Shown: positions 51,465 through 61,197, numbered from the stretch's first letter. The stretch: 64,000 nucleotides of DNA from Clostridia bacterium (GCA_017464305.1 JAFUDS010000004.1:28285-92284), one strand, 5' to 3'. Translations and numbers: made by a program. The notes: generated by a model not told the origin, from the letters alone.

Positions 51465-52811
51465 ATGATAGAGACAGGTGAAATTCTGCAAACCCTCCGC
51501 ATGATTCAGGAGGAGCATTTTGACGTCCGGACCATTACCCTGGGCATCAATCTGCTGGATTGTTCCGATCGGGATCCCCAGGTCTGCGCCCAGCGGGTGT
51601 ATGACAAGATCTGCGCCGTGGCCCGAAATCTGGTGCCCACGGGGGAACGCATCGAGGCGGAATTTGGCATTCCCATTGTGAACAAGCGGATCAGCGTCAC
51701 GCCGGTGAGCCTGATCTGTCAGGGGGATCCCCGGCTCATCGCCCAGGCCCTGGACCGGGCGGCGAAGGAGATGGGGGTCAATTTCCTGGGCGGATACAGC
51801 GCCCTGATGCACAAGGGCGCGACCCAGGCGGACGAACGGCTGCTCAGCTCCATTCCGGAGGTGCTCAGCGAGACGGAGCGTCTCTGCTCCAGCGTCAACG
51901 TGGCTTCCACTCGGGCGGGCATCAACATGAATGCCGTGCGGGAGATGGGGGAGATCATCAAAGCCACGGCGGAAAAAACGGCGAACAGCGACGGGCTGGG
52001 CTGTGCGAAGCTGGTGGTTTTCGCCAACGCGGTGGAGGATAACCCCTTCATGGCGGGCGCCTTCTGCGGCGTGGGGGAGCCGGAATGCGCCATCAACGTC
52101 GGGGTCAGCGGCCCCGGCGTGGTCAAGCGGGCCCTGGAGGAGGTCAAGGGGCAGCCCTTCGACGTGGTGGCGGAGACAGTGAAGCGTACCGCCTTCAAGA
52201 TCACCCGGGTGGGCCAGCTGGTGGCCCGGGAGGCCAGCCAGCGGATGAATATTCCCTTTGGCATCGTGGACCTGAGCTTGGCGCCCACCCCGGCCCGGGG
52301 GGATTCCGTGGCCCATATCCTGGAGGAGATGGGGCTGGAAAGCACTGGCGCGCCGGGCACCACGGCGGCTCTGGCCCTGCTGAACGATGCGGTGAAGAAG
52401 GGCGGCGTCATGGCCAGCAACCATGTGGGCGGACTCAGCGGCGCCTTTATCCCCGTCAGCGAGGATATCGGCATGATCGAGGCGGCGGCCAAGGGGGCGC
52501 TGACCCTGGAAAAGCTGGAGGCCATGACCTGCGTTTGCTCCGTGGGGCTGGATATGATCGCCATCCCCGGGGATACCTCCGCGGCGGCCATCAGCGGGAT
52601 CATCGCGGACGAGGCGGCCATCGGCATGGTGAACAACAAGACCACCGCGGTGCGGATCATTCCTGCCGTGGGTAAACAGGCCGGGGACCAGGTGGAGTTC
52701 GGCGGGCTGCTGGGCTTTGCCCCGGTGATGCCGGTCAACACCTATGGGAATGAAGCCTTCATTGCCCGGGGAGGAAGAATTCCGGCCCCGCTGCATTCCC
52801 TGCGGAATTAA
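51465..52811 (+). CDS. UPF0210 (PFL) family protein
   Basis: This 448-residue cytoplasmic protein of the UPF0210 family starts [20 protein letters not shown] and holds [14 protein letters not shown] and [20 protein letters not shown]. It is conserved next to the ACT-domain gene across many Firmicutes. Some relatives are compared with pyruvate-formate-lyase-like folds, but no activity is established. The start has GGAGA upstream. Confidence 0.9.
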   Translation: MIETGEILQTLRMIQEEHFDVRTITLGINLLDCSDRDPQVCAQRVYDKICAVARNLVPTGERIEAEFGIPIVNKRISVTPVSLICQGDPRLIAQALDRAAKEMGVNFLGGYSALMHKGATQADERLLSSIPEVLSETERLCSSVNVASTRAGINMNAVREMGEIIKATAEKTANSDGLGCAKLVVFANAVEDNPFMAGAFCGVGEPECAINVGVSGPGVVKRALEEVKGQPFDVVAETVKRTAFKITRVGQLVAREASQRMNIPFGIVDLSLAPTPARGDSVAHILEEMGLESTGAPGTTAALALLNDAVKKGGVMASNHVGGLSGAFIPVSEDIGMIEAAAKGALTLEKLEAMTCVCSVGLDMIAIPGDTSAAAISGIIADEAAIGMVNNKTTAVRIIPAVGKQAGDQVEFGGLLGFAPVMPVNTYGNEAFIARGGRIPAPLHSLRN

Positions 52812-52867
52812 TCAGAAATCACGAAAAGCCTTCTCCCAAAAGGGGAGGGAAAATATACAGGAGCAAC

Positions 52868-54139
52868 ATGAGCAATTTTGTAGACCAGGTGAAGATTACG
52901 GCGAAGGCAGGCAACGGGGGCAACGGCTCCGCCTCCTTCCACCGGGAAAAATATGTGCAAAACGGCGGGCCCGACGGCGGCGACGGCGGCCGGGGCGGCG
53001 ACGTGCTGTTGTACGCGGATGAGAATATGCATACCCTGTTGGACTTCCGCTTCCGCAGCAAATACACGGCGGAAAACGGGGGCGACGGCCTGGGCAACCT
53101 GCGCACGGGCAAGAACGGGGAAGACCTGGTGATCAAGGTCCCCGTGGGAACCATCGTCCGGGAGGACAGCACCGGCCGGGTCATGGCGGACATGGACCAG
53201 GCGGGGGAAACCCGGGTGCTGCTGAAGGGCGGCCGGGGCGGATGGGGTAATCGGCATTTCGCCACCCCGACCCGTCAGGCGCCGAATTTTGCCAAGCCCG
53301 GCACGAAGACGGAGATCTTTACCCTGCGGCTGGAGCTAAAGACCATTGCGGACGTGGGCCTGGTGGGCTATCCCAACGTAGGCAAGAGCTCCATCCTTTC
53401 CGTGGTCACCAGCGCGAAGCCCAAGGTGGGGAATTATCATTTCACCACCCTGACGCCGAATCTGGGCATCGTGCGGAAATACGGCCAGGATATCGTGCTG
53501 GCGGATATTCCCGGGCTGATTGAAGGCGCGGCGGAGGGCGCCGGGCTGGGACATGATTTTCTGCGCCATGTGGAGCGGACCCGCTTGCTGATGCACGTCA
53601 TCGACGTCAGCGGCAGCGAGGGGCGGGATCCGCTGGACGATCTGGACCAGATCAACACGGAGCTGGAGAACTATGGTGAGCTGAGCCAGAAGCCTCAGAT
53701 CATTGTCTGCAACAAGATGGATCTGCCGGGAGCGGAGGAGAATCTGGCCCGGGTACAGGCTCTGGCCAAGGGCATGGATACGCCGGTTTTCGCCGTCAGC
53801 GCCGCCACCCATCAGGGGTTCGACCAGCTGATGGAGGCCGCGGCTAAAATGCTGGAGGATCTGCCGCCCATCCTGCACTATCAGGAGGAGGAAGCGCCCC
53901 TGCCGGAGAAGAAGCAGGAGGACGATTTCCGGGTGGTGTTCGACGGCGCTACCTACATGGTGGAAGGCCCGGGCATGGAGCGGCTGCTGGATAGCGTGAA
54001 TTTTGACGATCTGGAGAGCCTGAACTGGTTCCACCGGACCCTGCGCCGCTGGGGCGTCATCGACGCGCTGCGGGAGGCGGGGGCCGGGGAAGGCGCCACC
54101 GTGGCCATCGGAGAAATGGAATTTGACTTTGTGGAGTGA
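52868..54139 (+). CDS. obgE: Obg family GTPase
   Basis: This 423-residue ribosome-associated GTPase has the Gly-rich Obg domain (DQVKITAKAGNGGNGSASF, GGPDGGDGGRGGDV), the G domain (P-loop GYPNVGKSS, DIPGL, NKMD) and a C-terminal OCT domain (about 345-423). It acts in late 50S assembly and growth control. yhbY follows within 10 bp, a common ribosome-biogenesis pairing. Confidence 0.97.
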   Translation: MSNFVDQVKITAKAGNGGNGSASFHREKYVQNGGPDGGDGGRGGDVLLYADENMHTLLDFRFRSKYTAENGGDGLGNLRTGKNGEDLVIKVPVGTIVREDSTGRVMADMDQAGETRVLLKGGRGGWGNRHFATPTRQAPNFAKPGTKTEIFTLRLELKTIADVGLVGYPNVGKSSILSVVTSAKPKVGNYHFTTLTPNLGIVRKYGQDIVLADIPGLIEGAAEGAGLGHDFLRHVERTRLLMHVIDVSGSEGRDPLDDLDQINTELENYGELSQKPQIIVCNKMDLPGAEENLARVQALAKGMDTPVFAVSAATHQGFDQLMEAAAKMLEDLPPILHYQEEEAPLPEKKQEDDFRVVFDGATYMVEGPGMERLLDSVNFDDLESLNWFHRTLRRWGVIDALREAGAGEGATVAIGEMEFDFVE

Positions 54140-54147
54140 GGACGAAG

Positions 54148-54435
54148 ATGACTGGAAAGCAAAGAGCCCAGCTGCGGGCCATGGCAAACACGCTGGAGAC
54201 CATCCTGTACATCGGGAAGGATGGCATTGGAGAAAACACCATCCGGGAGACGGAGGACGCCCTGGAGGCCCGGGAGCTGATCAAGGGCTGCGTGCAGCAG
54301 GAATGCCCCCTGGACGCCCGGGAGGCGCTGCAGGAGCTGTGCGAAAAGACCCACGCGGAGCCGATTCAGCATATCGGTCGGCGCTTCGTGCTGTACCGGC
54401 CCAGCCGGAAGAACCCAAAAATTGTGATCGAATAA
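54148..54435 (+). CDS. yhbY: YhbY-type CRM-domain RNA-binding protein
   Basis: This 95-residue protein is a single CRM domain beginning MTGKQRAQLRAMANTLETIL with GKDGI and a basic end. The family binds pre-50S subunits. ATG 54148 is set by GAGGA just upstream; the in-frame GTG 12 bases earlier overlaps obgE. murC follows after 16 bp. Confidence 0.92.
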   Translation: MTGKQRAQLRAMANTLETILYIGKDGIGENTIRETEDALEARELIKGCVQQECPLDAREALQELCEKTHAEPIQHIGRRFVLYRPSRKNPKIVIE

Positions 54436-54451
54436 GAAAGAGCGTGAGCGA

Positions 54452-55852
54452 ATGAGCATGCCTCATATCAGAGATTATCAGGGCCAGCGGATTCACCTCA
54501 TTGGCATCGGGGGCAGCAGCATGAGCGGCCTGGCGGAGATGCTGATGGACCAGGGATACCAGGTGTCCGGCAGCGACCGGGACGAGGGGTATCTGATTCA
54601 GAACGTGCGGGAGAAGGGGGCCCAGGTTTCCATCGGCCATCGGGCGGAGAACGTCCATGGCGCGGCGCTGGTGTGCTACAGCGCGGCCATCCATCCGGAC
54701 AATCCGGAGCGACAGGAGGCGGACCGGTTGGGCATTCCCAGCCTGGAGCGGGCCTATCTGCTGGGGCAGCTGATGGAGGGCTTTGACAAGGCGGTGGGCA
54801 TCTGCGGCGCCCACGGCAAAACCACCGTGACCTCCCTGCTGAGTGAAATGCTGCTGGAGCATGGTATGGATCCCAGCATCCACATCGGCGGCCGGCTGGA
54901 TGCCATCGGCGGCAGCACCCGGGTGGGCCACAGCGACATTTTTGTGGCGGAGGCCTGCGAGTTCAATCGCAGCTTTCTGCGGATGAACCCGACGGTGGCC
55001 GTGGTGTTGAACATCGACGCGGATCATCTGGATTGCTACAAGGATATCGATGAAATTGAGGAAACCTTTGGCCAATATCTGGGGCTGCTGCCGGAGAACG
55101 GCATCGCCATCGGCAACGGGGATGATGTCCGGGTGCGGCGGCAGATCGAGAAGCTGACCTGCCGGAAGATTTTCTTTGGCTTCGGCGAGGGGAACGACTG
55201 GTATCCGGCGAACCTGACAGAGGATGACCGGGGATATGCCTCCTTTGACCTGATGCATGGGGATCAGCAGGTTGCCCAAGTGAAGATGGGGGTGCCAGGG
55301 GATTTCAATGTCATGAACGCCCTGGCGGCCCTGGCCGCGGCGGAGGCCTTGGGCCTGCCGGCGGCGAAGGCGGCGGAGACGGTGACCCGCTTTGTGGGCG
55401 CCCATCGCCGGTTTGAATTGACGGATACCATCGATGGCGTGGAAATCTTCCACGATTATGGCCACAACCCTGCGGAGATGCGGAATGCTCTCTCCATCGC
55501 CCGGAAGCGCTGCAAAGGCCGGCTGTGGGCGGTGATGCAGCCCCATACCTTCAGCAGGGTCCGGTCCCTGTTCCAGGACTACCTGACCTGCACGGAGGTG
55601 GCGGATTTTACCCTGGTGACGGACATCTGCGCCGCCCGGGAGGCGGATCCGGGGGATCTGAACAGCGGGATGCTGGTAGAGGGCATGAAGCGGCATGGCA
55701 TCGACGCCGTATGGACCCCCAGCTTTGATGACACGGAAAAATATCTGCGGGAGCATTGGCAGCCGGGGGATCTGGTGATCACCATGGGCTGCGGAGATAT
55801 TAATCTGCTGAATGTCCAGATTCATCAGCATGAATCCCCGGAAAGGAAATGA
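54452..55852 (+). CDS. murC: UDP-N-acetylmuramate-L-alanine ligase
   Basis: This 466-residue Mur ligase adds L-Ala to UDP-MurNAc. It has the N-terminal GIGGSSMSGLAEMLM loop, the ATP-binding GAHGKTTVTSLLSEM, and the C-terminal DYGHNPAEMRNAL segment. It overlaps the alanine racemase gene by ATGA, so the D- and L-alanine steps of wall-precursor synthesis are coupled. Confidence 0.96.
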   Translation: MSMPHIRDYQGQRIHLIGIGGSSMSGLAEMLMDQGYQVSGSDRDEGYLIQNVREKGAQVSIGHRAENVHGAALVCYSAAIHPDNPERQEADRLGIPSLERAYLLGQLMEGFDKAVGICGAHGKTTVTSLLSEMLLEHGMDPSIHIGGRLDAIGGSTRVGHSDIFVAEACEFNRSFLRMNPTVAVVLNIDADHLDCYKDIDEIEETFGQYLGLLPENGIAIGNGDDVRVRRQIEKLTCRKIFFGFGEGNDWYPANLTEDDRGYASFDLMHGDQQVAQVKMGVPGDFNVMNALAALAAAEALGLPAAKAAETVTRFVGAHRRFELTDTIDGVEIFHDYGHNPAEMRNALSIARKRCKGRLWAVMQPHTFSRVRSLFQDYLTCTEVADFTLVTDICAAREADPGDLNSGMLVEGMKRHGIDAVWTPSFDDTEKYLREHWQPGDLVITMGCGDINLLNVQIHQHESPERK

Positions 55853-57000
55853 ACACGCGAAACATGACGCCCAGGAATGTTCGGATCATTGACCCGGAAG
55901 CCATCCGGCGCAATATGGCGACCTTGCGGGGGGCGGTGCCGGCCTCGGCGAAGATCATGGCGGTGGTCAAGGCGGATGGATACGGCCATGGCGCGGTCTG
56001 CGCCGCCCGGGCCGCCCTGTCGGGGGGCGCGGAGGCGCTGGCGGTGGCCACCGTGGAGGAGGGCCTGGAGCTGCGGGAGGCAGGGTTGGAAGCGCCGACG
56101 CTGGTGCTGGGCGCGGTGGATCCCGCGAACGTAAAGCAGGCGGTGGCCGGAGGGCTAACCCTGACGGTTTGCAGCCCCGAGATGGTGTTTGTTTGCCAGG
56201 AGGCTGCGGAAAGTCTGGGCGGGGAAACGAAGGTCCAAGTGCATCTGAAAATCGACAGCGGCATGGGTCGGCTGGGGATTCGCACCCTGGAGGAGCGGGA
56301 AAAGGTGCTCCAGGCATTGGAGGTATGCTCCCGAGTGCGTCTTACCGGCGTGTATACCCATTTCAGCGACGCGGACGGCAACGCGGAGGGGGAGGCCTAT
56401 TCGGAGGCGCAGTTCCAGCGCTTCCTGACCCTGTCGGAGGGGCTGGGAGTCCCCCGGCATTGCGCCAACTCCGCCGCCAGTATCCGGCATCCGGAATGGG
56501 CGCTGGAAATGGTGCGGGAGGGGATTAGCCTCTATGGTTATCCCCCGGTGGAGACAGGGCTGGCGCTGCTGTCCTGCATGGAATGGCGGGCGAAGGTCAG
56601 CTATGTGAAGGAGCTGCCCCCCGGAGAATACATCAGCTATGGCCGGACCTATCGAACGGATCGGCCCACCCGGGTGGCCACCGTGACCTGCGGCTATGGC
56701 GATGGATACCATCGGGCAGCCAGCGGAAAGGCCCAGGTATTGATCCATGGAAAGCGGGTGCCAGTGCTGGGGCGCATCTGTATGGACCAGATGATGGTGG
56801 ATGTGACGGATATTCCGGAGGTGGCGCCGGAGGACCCGGTGATTCTGATGGGCCGGGACGGGCAAGAAAGCATCTCGGCGGAGGACATCGCCGCCTGGAG
56901 CGGCACCATCTCCTATGAAGTGTTGCTCAGCCGCGGCAGCCGGGTTCCCCGGGTGACGCGGGCGGAAATGGAACGGACGGAAATCGAAAGACAGGAGTGA
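55849..57000 (+). CDS. alr: Alanine racemase
   Basis: This 383-residue PLP enzyme converts L- to D-alanine. The PLP Lys is in AVVKADGYGHGAV; the second catalytic base Tyr is in the YISYGRTYRTDRPTRVATV region; RICMDQMMVDVTD is the family C-terminal motif. It is translationally coupled to murC. Confidence 0.95.
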   Translation: MNTRNMTPRNVRIIDPEAIRRNMATLRGAVPASAKIMAVVKADGYGHGAVCAARAALSGGAEALAVATVEEGLELREAGLEAPTLVLGAVDPANVKQAVAGGLTLTVCSPEMVFVCQEAAESLGGETKVQVHLKIDSGMGRLGIRTLEEREKVLQALEVCSRVRLTGVYTHFSDADGNAEGEAYSEAQFQRFLTLSEGLGVPRHCANSAASIRHPEWALEMVREGISLYGYPPVETGLALLSCMEWRAKVSYVKELPPGEYISYGRTYRTDRPTRVATVTCGYGDGYHRAASGKAQVLIHGKRVPVLGRICMDQMMVDVTDIPEVAPEDPVILMGRDGQESISAEDIAAWSGTISYEVLLSRGSRVPRVTRAEMERTEIERQE

Positions 57001-57006
57001 AGGAAC

Positions 57007-57807
57007 ATGGCGAAGCAAACCAAGAAACCGGTGAAGCCGGTGGTGAAACCCTTTTTGACAGGGTCGCCCATGGACGAGCGCACCTGGAGCGGCGCGCTGA
57101 GCTTCTTTGGCGTGATTCTGATGGTGACGGTAATGACCTTCCTGGTCTGCAGCATGATTACCATGAAGAATGATATTATCCGCGTAGGCCTGTGCGTGGC
57201 GGTGGAGCTGCTGGTGCTGTTTATCCTGTACAACAGCGCCATTGGCCGGGGCGCGGAAGGCGTCGCCCGGGGAGAGATTCTCTACCAGCGGCAGGAGAAG
57301 GGCCAACCCTTTTCCGACAGTGAAAAGGCGGTATGTTTCCATCCCCTGAAGGGATACCTGATGGCTCTGCTGGGGTCGATTCCCTTCCTGATCTGCGCCA
57401 TTCTGCTGGCTGTGACGGCCCATCGGCAGACGACTACCATTGGGACGCTGCCCAGTTGGCTTTCCGCCTATCAGCGGCGTAGCGACATCGGGGACGCCCT
57501 GGTGGCTTACACGACCCAGACCGGGCTGACGATGGAGGATATTCTGAGGCTCATTGTCCGGATTTTGATCATGCCCTTTGTCTCCATGGTAGGGGCGGAG
57601 AATCGGGACGGCTTGCTGTTGCTGGAGCGGCTGAGCCCCCTGATTCTGCTGCTGCCCGCCTGCGCCTATGGCACGGGATATCTGCAGGGCCGTCAGGAGC
57701 GGACCCGGATCCATACCGGCATCGCGGAGAGCAACCGGAAGCGGGTGCGCCGGGAGAAGAAAGCCCGGAAGGCCAGAGTGGCCAAGGGTCCGGAGCAGTT
57801 GAATTGA
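57007..57807 (+). CDS. Membrane protein of unknown function
   Basis: This 266-residue protein has a basic N-terminus, about four or five hydrophobic helices (near 30-50, 58-75, 120-140, 180-195 and 205-220) and a very basic C-terminal tail (RKRVRREKKARKARVAKG). No family is recognised. It starts 6 bp after alr and is probably in the same transcript. Confidence 0.7.
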   Translation: MAKQTKKPVKPVVKPFLTGSPMDERTWSGALSFFGVILMVTVMTFLVCSMITMKNDIIRVGLCVAVELLVLFILYNSAIGRGAEGVARGEILYQRQEKGQPFSDSEKAVCFHPLKGYLMALLGSIPFLICAILLAVTAHRQTTTIGTLPSWLSAYQRRSDIGDALVAYTTQTGLTMEDILRLIVRILIMPFVSMVGAENRDGLLLLERLSPLILLLPACAYGTGYLQGRQERTRIHTGIAESNRKRVRREKKARKARVAKGPEQLN

Positions 57808-57811
57808 CAAA

Positions 57812-57940
57812 ACATGGTGAGCGAAGTTCACCGGAATGAATATTCCCCTTCCCCTTGAGGGGAAAAAGAAGATAATTGTGGTGAGCGAAGCTCACCACTC
57901 CAAATTCCCCTTCCCCTTTAGGGGGAGGGGTAAGGGGAGA
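57812..57940. repeat. Two tandem hairpin units of 66 bp upstream of rsmD
   Basis: TGGTGAGCGAAGyTCACC followed by AATATTCCCC or AAATTCCCC and CTTCCCCTT occurs twice, 66 bp apart. The second hairpin is perfect (GTGGTGAGC 57878-57886 with GCTCACCAC 57890-57898). The unit ends in GGGGGAGGGGTAAGGGGAGAGGG, which acts as the rsmD Shine-Dalgarno region. Confidence 0.7.
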
Positions 57941-57949
57941 GGGTTTAAA

Positions 57950-58513
57950 ATGCTACGAATCATTGCTGGCAGCGCCAGAGGCCGCCGCTTTGAGGCGCCG
58001 GAAGGCCGAGATACCCGCCCCACCCTGGACCGGGTTCGGGAGAACCTGTTCAACATGCTGCAGGGCAAAACTCTGGACGCCCGAACTCTGGATCTGTTCG
58101 CGGGCAGCGGCGCCCTGAGCCTGGAAGCCCTGAGCCGGGGGGCGGCCTTCGCCGTCCTGGCGGATCGGGACCGGGAAGCCATCCGGGTGGAGAAAAAGAA
58201 CATCGCCGCCCTGGGCTTCGAGGAGAAAACCCGGGTCCTGCAAAGCGAATGGAAAAATACCCTCCGGGCCTTATCCGCGGAGGGGGAGAAATTCGACCTC
58301 ATCTTCCTGGATCCTCCCTATGTGATGACCGATCTGCGGGAAGTGACAGAGCGCCTGCTCCCCTTGATGGCGGAGGAGAGCTGGATCGTCATCGAGCATC
58401 AGGCGAAGGCTCAGGTGCAGGTGGCGGAGGGGCTCGGCCTGGTGAAGGAAAGAACCTGGGGCTATTGTGGGGTGAAGATTTATGAGCAGTTGCGTGATTC
58501 CGGGTTCCTTTGA
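57950..58513 (+). CDS. rsmD: 16S rRNA (guanine966-N2)-methyltransferase RsmD
   Basis: This 187-residue methyltransferase opens MLRIIAGSARGRRFEAPEGR and has RPTLDRVRENLFNML, the SAM-binding LDLFAGSGALSLEALSRG, and the catalytic IFLDPPYV. It modifies G966 of 16S rRNA. ATG 57950 is preceded by purine-rich repeat sequence. It overlaps coaD by about 32 bp. Confidence 0.94.
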   Translation: MLRIIAGSARGRRFEAPEGRDTRPTLDRVRENLFNMLQGKTLDARTLDLFAGSGALSLEALSRGAAFAVLADRDREAIRVEKKNIAALGFEEKTRVLQSEWKNTLRALSAEGEKFDLIFLDPPYVMTDLREVTERLLPLMAEESWIVIEHQAKAQVQVAEGLGLVKERTWGYCGVKIYEQLRDSGFL

Positions 58514-58961
58514 CCCGGTGACCCGGGGGCATATGGACCTGATTCGCCGGGCGGCGACGCTGTTTGATCAGGTGACGGTGGTCGTCATGGTGAATATCCA
58601 TAAGCAGGGCAGCTTTTCCCCGGAGGAGCGGGTGGACCTGCTGCGGAAGGCCTGCAAATTCGAGCCCAACGTGCGGGTGGAAAGCTGGCAGGGGCTGCTG
58701 AGCGAATATATGTGGGAAAAAGAGGAACGCACGGTGGTGCGGGGCGTGCGCAACGGCACGGAGTTCGATTCGGAAACCGCCGCCGCCCAGGCGAACCGGA
58801 TGTTGAATCCGAAGATGGAAACCCTGCTGATGCCCGCGGGAGAGGGGTATCAGTGGATTTCCTCCTCCGCGGTGAAGGAGATCGCCGCCTTCGGAGGCGA
58901 TATTCGGGAGTTTATTCCCCGGGAATGCGCGGAGGAAATTCTGGCCCGGCTGTCGAAATAA
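58482..58961 (+). CDS. coaD: Phosphopantetheine adenylyltransferase
   Basis: This 159-residue enzyme makes dephospho-CoA from 4'-phosphopantetheine and ATP. It shows the nucleotidyltransferase VIPGSFDPVTRGHMDLI motif and the distal QWISSSAVKEIA motif. The rsmD-coaD pair is common in bacteria. The start lies inside the rsmD end. Confidence 0.96.
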   Translation: MSSCVIPGSFDPVTRGHMDLIRRAATLFDQVTVVVMVNIHKQGSFSPEERVDLLRKACKFEPNVRVESWQGLLSEYMWEKEERTVVRGVRNGTEFDSETAAAQANRMLNPKMETLLMPAGEGYQWISSSAVKEIAAFGGDIREFIPRECAEEILARLSK

Positions 58962-59006
58962 GTAGAAAAGAACCATATCGGGCGTGCATGGAGGCATAGG
59001 AGCAAA

Positions 59007-59720
59007 ATGGAAACCACATCCAGAAGAAGAAGCCAGAACCGGGAGGAGCAGCCGGAGCAGGCCGTTTCTCAGAACACGGGCCGGACGGTGGGCTTGAACA
59101 GTGCGGAGAACTGCGTCCAGGCGGTGGAGGCCATGAAGCGGGAATTGAACAGCGCGAAGAAGACGCTGATCAACGCGGAAAACTGCGTGGTGAACCGGAA
59201 TGTGCTGCAGGCGCAGCTGGATTATCTGGAGCAGAATCTGCCGGACACCGTGCGCAAGGCGGCGGAGATCGTGAAGGAGGAAGCCACCATCCGCGCCGAG
59301 ACGGAGGCCAAGCGTTCCCAGATTCTGGGAGAAGCCCAGGCAAAAGCCCAGGATATCGAGATGGACGCGAAAAACCAGGCCCGGGAATTCGCCGAGAAGG
59401 TGAAGCAGGAGGCCAGCGAAATGCTGGAGAAGGCGAATCAGGAAGCCTCTGCTTGCGTGGAGGCGGCCCGGGCGGAAGCGGCCCGCATGATGGAGGACGC
59501 GGAGAAAAAGGCCCGACAGATGATCGAGGAGGAAACCATCATGCGCCGGGCCCGGGTGGAGAGCGACGAGATTCGCGAAAAGGCTCAGCAGGAAACCGCC
59601 CAGCTGCGCAAGAACACCCTGGATTTCGTGGACCGCCAGCTGGTGGAGGCGGACCGCAGCATCAGCGAGATGCTCAACGCCATTCGTCTGGAAAGAAACG
59701 AAGTCCGCAACCGGCGGTAA
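59007..59720 (+). CDS. Coiled-coil protein of unknown function
   Basis: This 237-residue protein is almost wholly alpha-helical and charged. From about residue 75 to 215 it shows Ala/Glu/Lys heptad patterns like ATP-synthase b/E-subunit stalks or DivIVA-like proteins (AEAKRSQILGEAQAKAQ, EKVKQEASEMLEKANQ). No signal or membrane helix is seen. It follows coaD by 45 bp. A cell-division or envelope scaffold role is possible but not shown. Confidence 0.65.
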   Translation: METTSRRRSQNREEQPEQAVSQNTGRTVGLNSAENCVQAVEAMKRELNSAKKTLINAENCVVNRNVLQAQLDYLEQNLPDTVRKAAEIVKEEATIRAETEAKRSQILGEAQAKAQDIEMDAKNQAREFAEKVKQEASEMLEKANQEASACVEAARAEAARMMEDAEKKARQMIEEETIMRRARVESDEIREKAQQETAQLRKNTLDFVDRQLVEADRSISEMLNAIRLERNEVRNRR

Positions 59721-59850
59721 AAGCATTTCAGAATAAGAATCTGGTTTGATCTGGCTGGTTCATACATCTCTCCCCAAAAATCTGACGATATATTAATTGG
59801 TTGCGGTTCTCTTTGCTGCGTATTCCTGATATGCTGTTTAATCAAATCTA

Positions 59851-59879
59851 TTGTTCGATCAAAAGATAAATGGTATAAT
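59851..59879 (+). promoter_or_regulatory. Promoter of the LacI-family gene
   Basis: TTGTTC (59851-59856), 17-bp spacer, TATAAT (59874-59879) with TGG before it: extended -10. The start near 59886 makes ATG 59897 too close for an RBS and favours ATG 59912. Confidence 0.8.
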
Positions 59880-59911
59880 GACAAAGGCAATAAAGTATGG
59901 GAGATGACGGG

Positions 59912-60913
59912 ATGGATAACAAGAAAAAAGACAGTTTATCGGTTATCGATATTGCCGAGATGGCTGGGGTTTCTGTTGCCACAGTATCCAGAGTAATCAA
60001 TCAGAATGGTCGCTTTTCTAAAGAAACGGAGGATCGTGTTAAAGAAATCATTCGGAAATATAACTATCAACCTAACCAACTTGCAAGAGGGATGCGCGTC
60101 AGCAAAACGAAGATTGTTGGGATTTTGGTGCCGGACATTACGAATGAGTTCTTTGCCAATATAACGCTGGAATTACAAAAACAATTGCTGGATAATGATT
60201 ATCTAACGATGATCTGCAATACCAATGAAATGAAGGAACTGGAAGCGAAACAAATCAATATGTTGCGGGCGCAACGGGTCGCTGGTATCATCTATGTTGC
60301 GGGCAATGCGAAAGAGAAAACAAAATTGGACGTTCCCGTGATCTATATTGATCGACATCCGGGGAACAGCGTCAGTGAGAAAGATAACATCATTATTGAA
60401 AGCGATAATCGTATGGGAGGCTACATTGCTACAAAGGAGCTCATAGAGCGGGGGTGCAAAAATGTGGTTTGTGTATCTTTCCATCGGGAAATTTCAGCGC
60501 ATGAAAATCGTATTCTGGGCTATCTTGACGCGGTTCGAGAAGCAGGCCTGCCAGAAAGAGTATGCATCGTAGATCGGGTTAGTGCCGATGAGAGCGCAAA
60601 GGCCCTTCGACAGATGTGGGAAAAGGACAGAAATATAGACGGCGCTTTCTGCACGACTGATACACTCGCCCTCGGCGTCATGGAATTTTGCGCGGGGTTC
60701 GGATATTCGATTCCCCATTCCTTTAAGATCGTTGGATATGACGATACATCGATCAGCCAGAAGATATGGCCCCGTTTGACGACGATCAGGCAATCTGTTG
60801 AGACCTTCGGGGAACTGGGCGTAAAGATCCTTCTGGATTTGATAGCAGGGGAGAAACCGGAACAGAATCTTTATCAGATTCCAGTTGAACTGATACGGCG
60901 GGGAACGACCTGA
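59912..60913 (+). CDS. LacI/GalR-family transcriptional regulator
   Basis: This 333-residue repressor has an N-terminal HTH (SVIDIAEMAGVSVATVSRVI, then QPNQLARGMR hinge) and a periplasmic-binding-like sensor domain with GILVPDITNEFFA and IVGYDDTSIS. It is the probable controller of the sugar cluster that follows. Two perfect or near-perfect 16-bp operators of LacI type lie 120-200 bp downstream. GGGAGA (59899-59904) supports the start. GC content drops from this gene onward. Confidence 0.9.
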   Translation: MDNKKKDSLSVIDIAEMAGVSVATVSRVINQNGRFSKETEDRVKEIIRKYNYQPNQLARGMRVSKTKIVGILVPDITNEFFANITLELQKQLLDNDYLTMICNTNEMKELEAKQINMLRAQRVAGIIYVAGNAKEKTKLDVPVIYIDRHPGNSVSEKDNIIIESDNRMGGYIATKELIERGCKNVVCVSFHREISAHENRILGYLDAVREAGLPERVCIVDRVSADESAKALRQMWEKDRNIDGAFCTTDTLALGVMEFCAGFGYSIPHSFKIVGYDDTSISQKIWPRLTTIRQSVETFGELGVKILLDLIAGEKPEQNLYQIPVELIRRGTT

Positions 60914-61002
60914 TTTAGTGGGCAATGATGAATTATGCATAGATGGGTAAGCGTCTATTCATGAAATACTGTTGAAAATCACAGAAATCTTCAAAATCCC
61001 TC

Positions 61003-61031
61003 TTGACAAGTGGTGAGTAGGGGTCTATACT
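61003..61031 (+). promoter_or_regulatory. Promoter of the allose-type operon
   Basis: TTGACA (61003-61008), 17-bp spacer, TATACT (61026-61031). The first operator begins 3 bp after the -10. Confidence 0.88.
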
Positions 61032-61033
61032 TT

Positions 61034-61113
61034 GAGTAAAGGTTTACTCAATGAGTTGATGAGCCACTCTTACCCGAGGGTGGGTAAGACATTAATAGAG
61101 TAAACGTTTACTC
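61034..61113 (+). promoter_or_regulatory. Twin LacI-type operators O1 and O2
   Basis: O1 is GAGTAAAGGTTTACTC (61034-61049) and O2 GAGTAAACGTTTACTC (61098-61113), a perfect 16-bp palindrome with the central CG of LacI-family sites. Their centres are 64 bp apart, close to six helical turns, so one tetramer or two dimers could loop the DNA over the transcription start. Between them CTTACCC/GGGTAAG (near 61069-61088) forms a hairpin. Confidence 0.9.
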
Positions 61114-61197
61114 AATGTAAAGGAGTGGTTCGAAGAACCAGAGCTTCCGTTTTACTGCAACAGTCAACGACACCGATGAAGAAGAGAGGGTTCAAGA

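Noticed and set aside
59897-59911. Upstream ATG of the LacI-family gene
   Set aside because: The predicted transcription start near 59886 leaves no room for an RBS; ATG 59912 has GGGAGA at proper distance.
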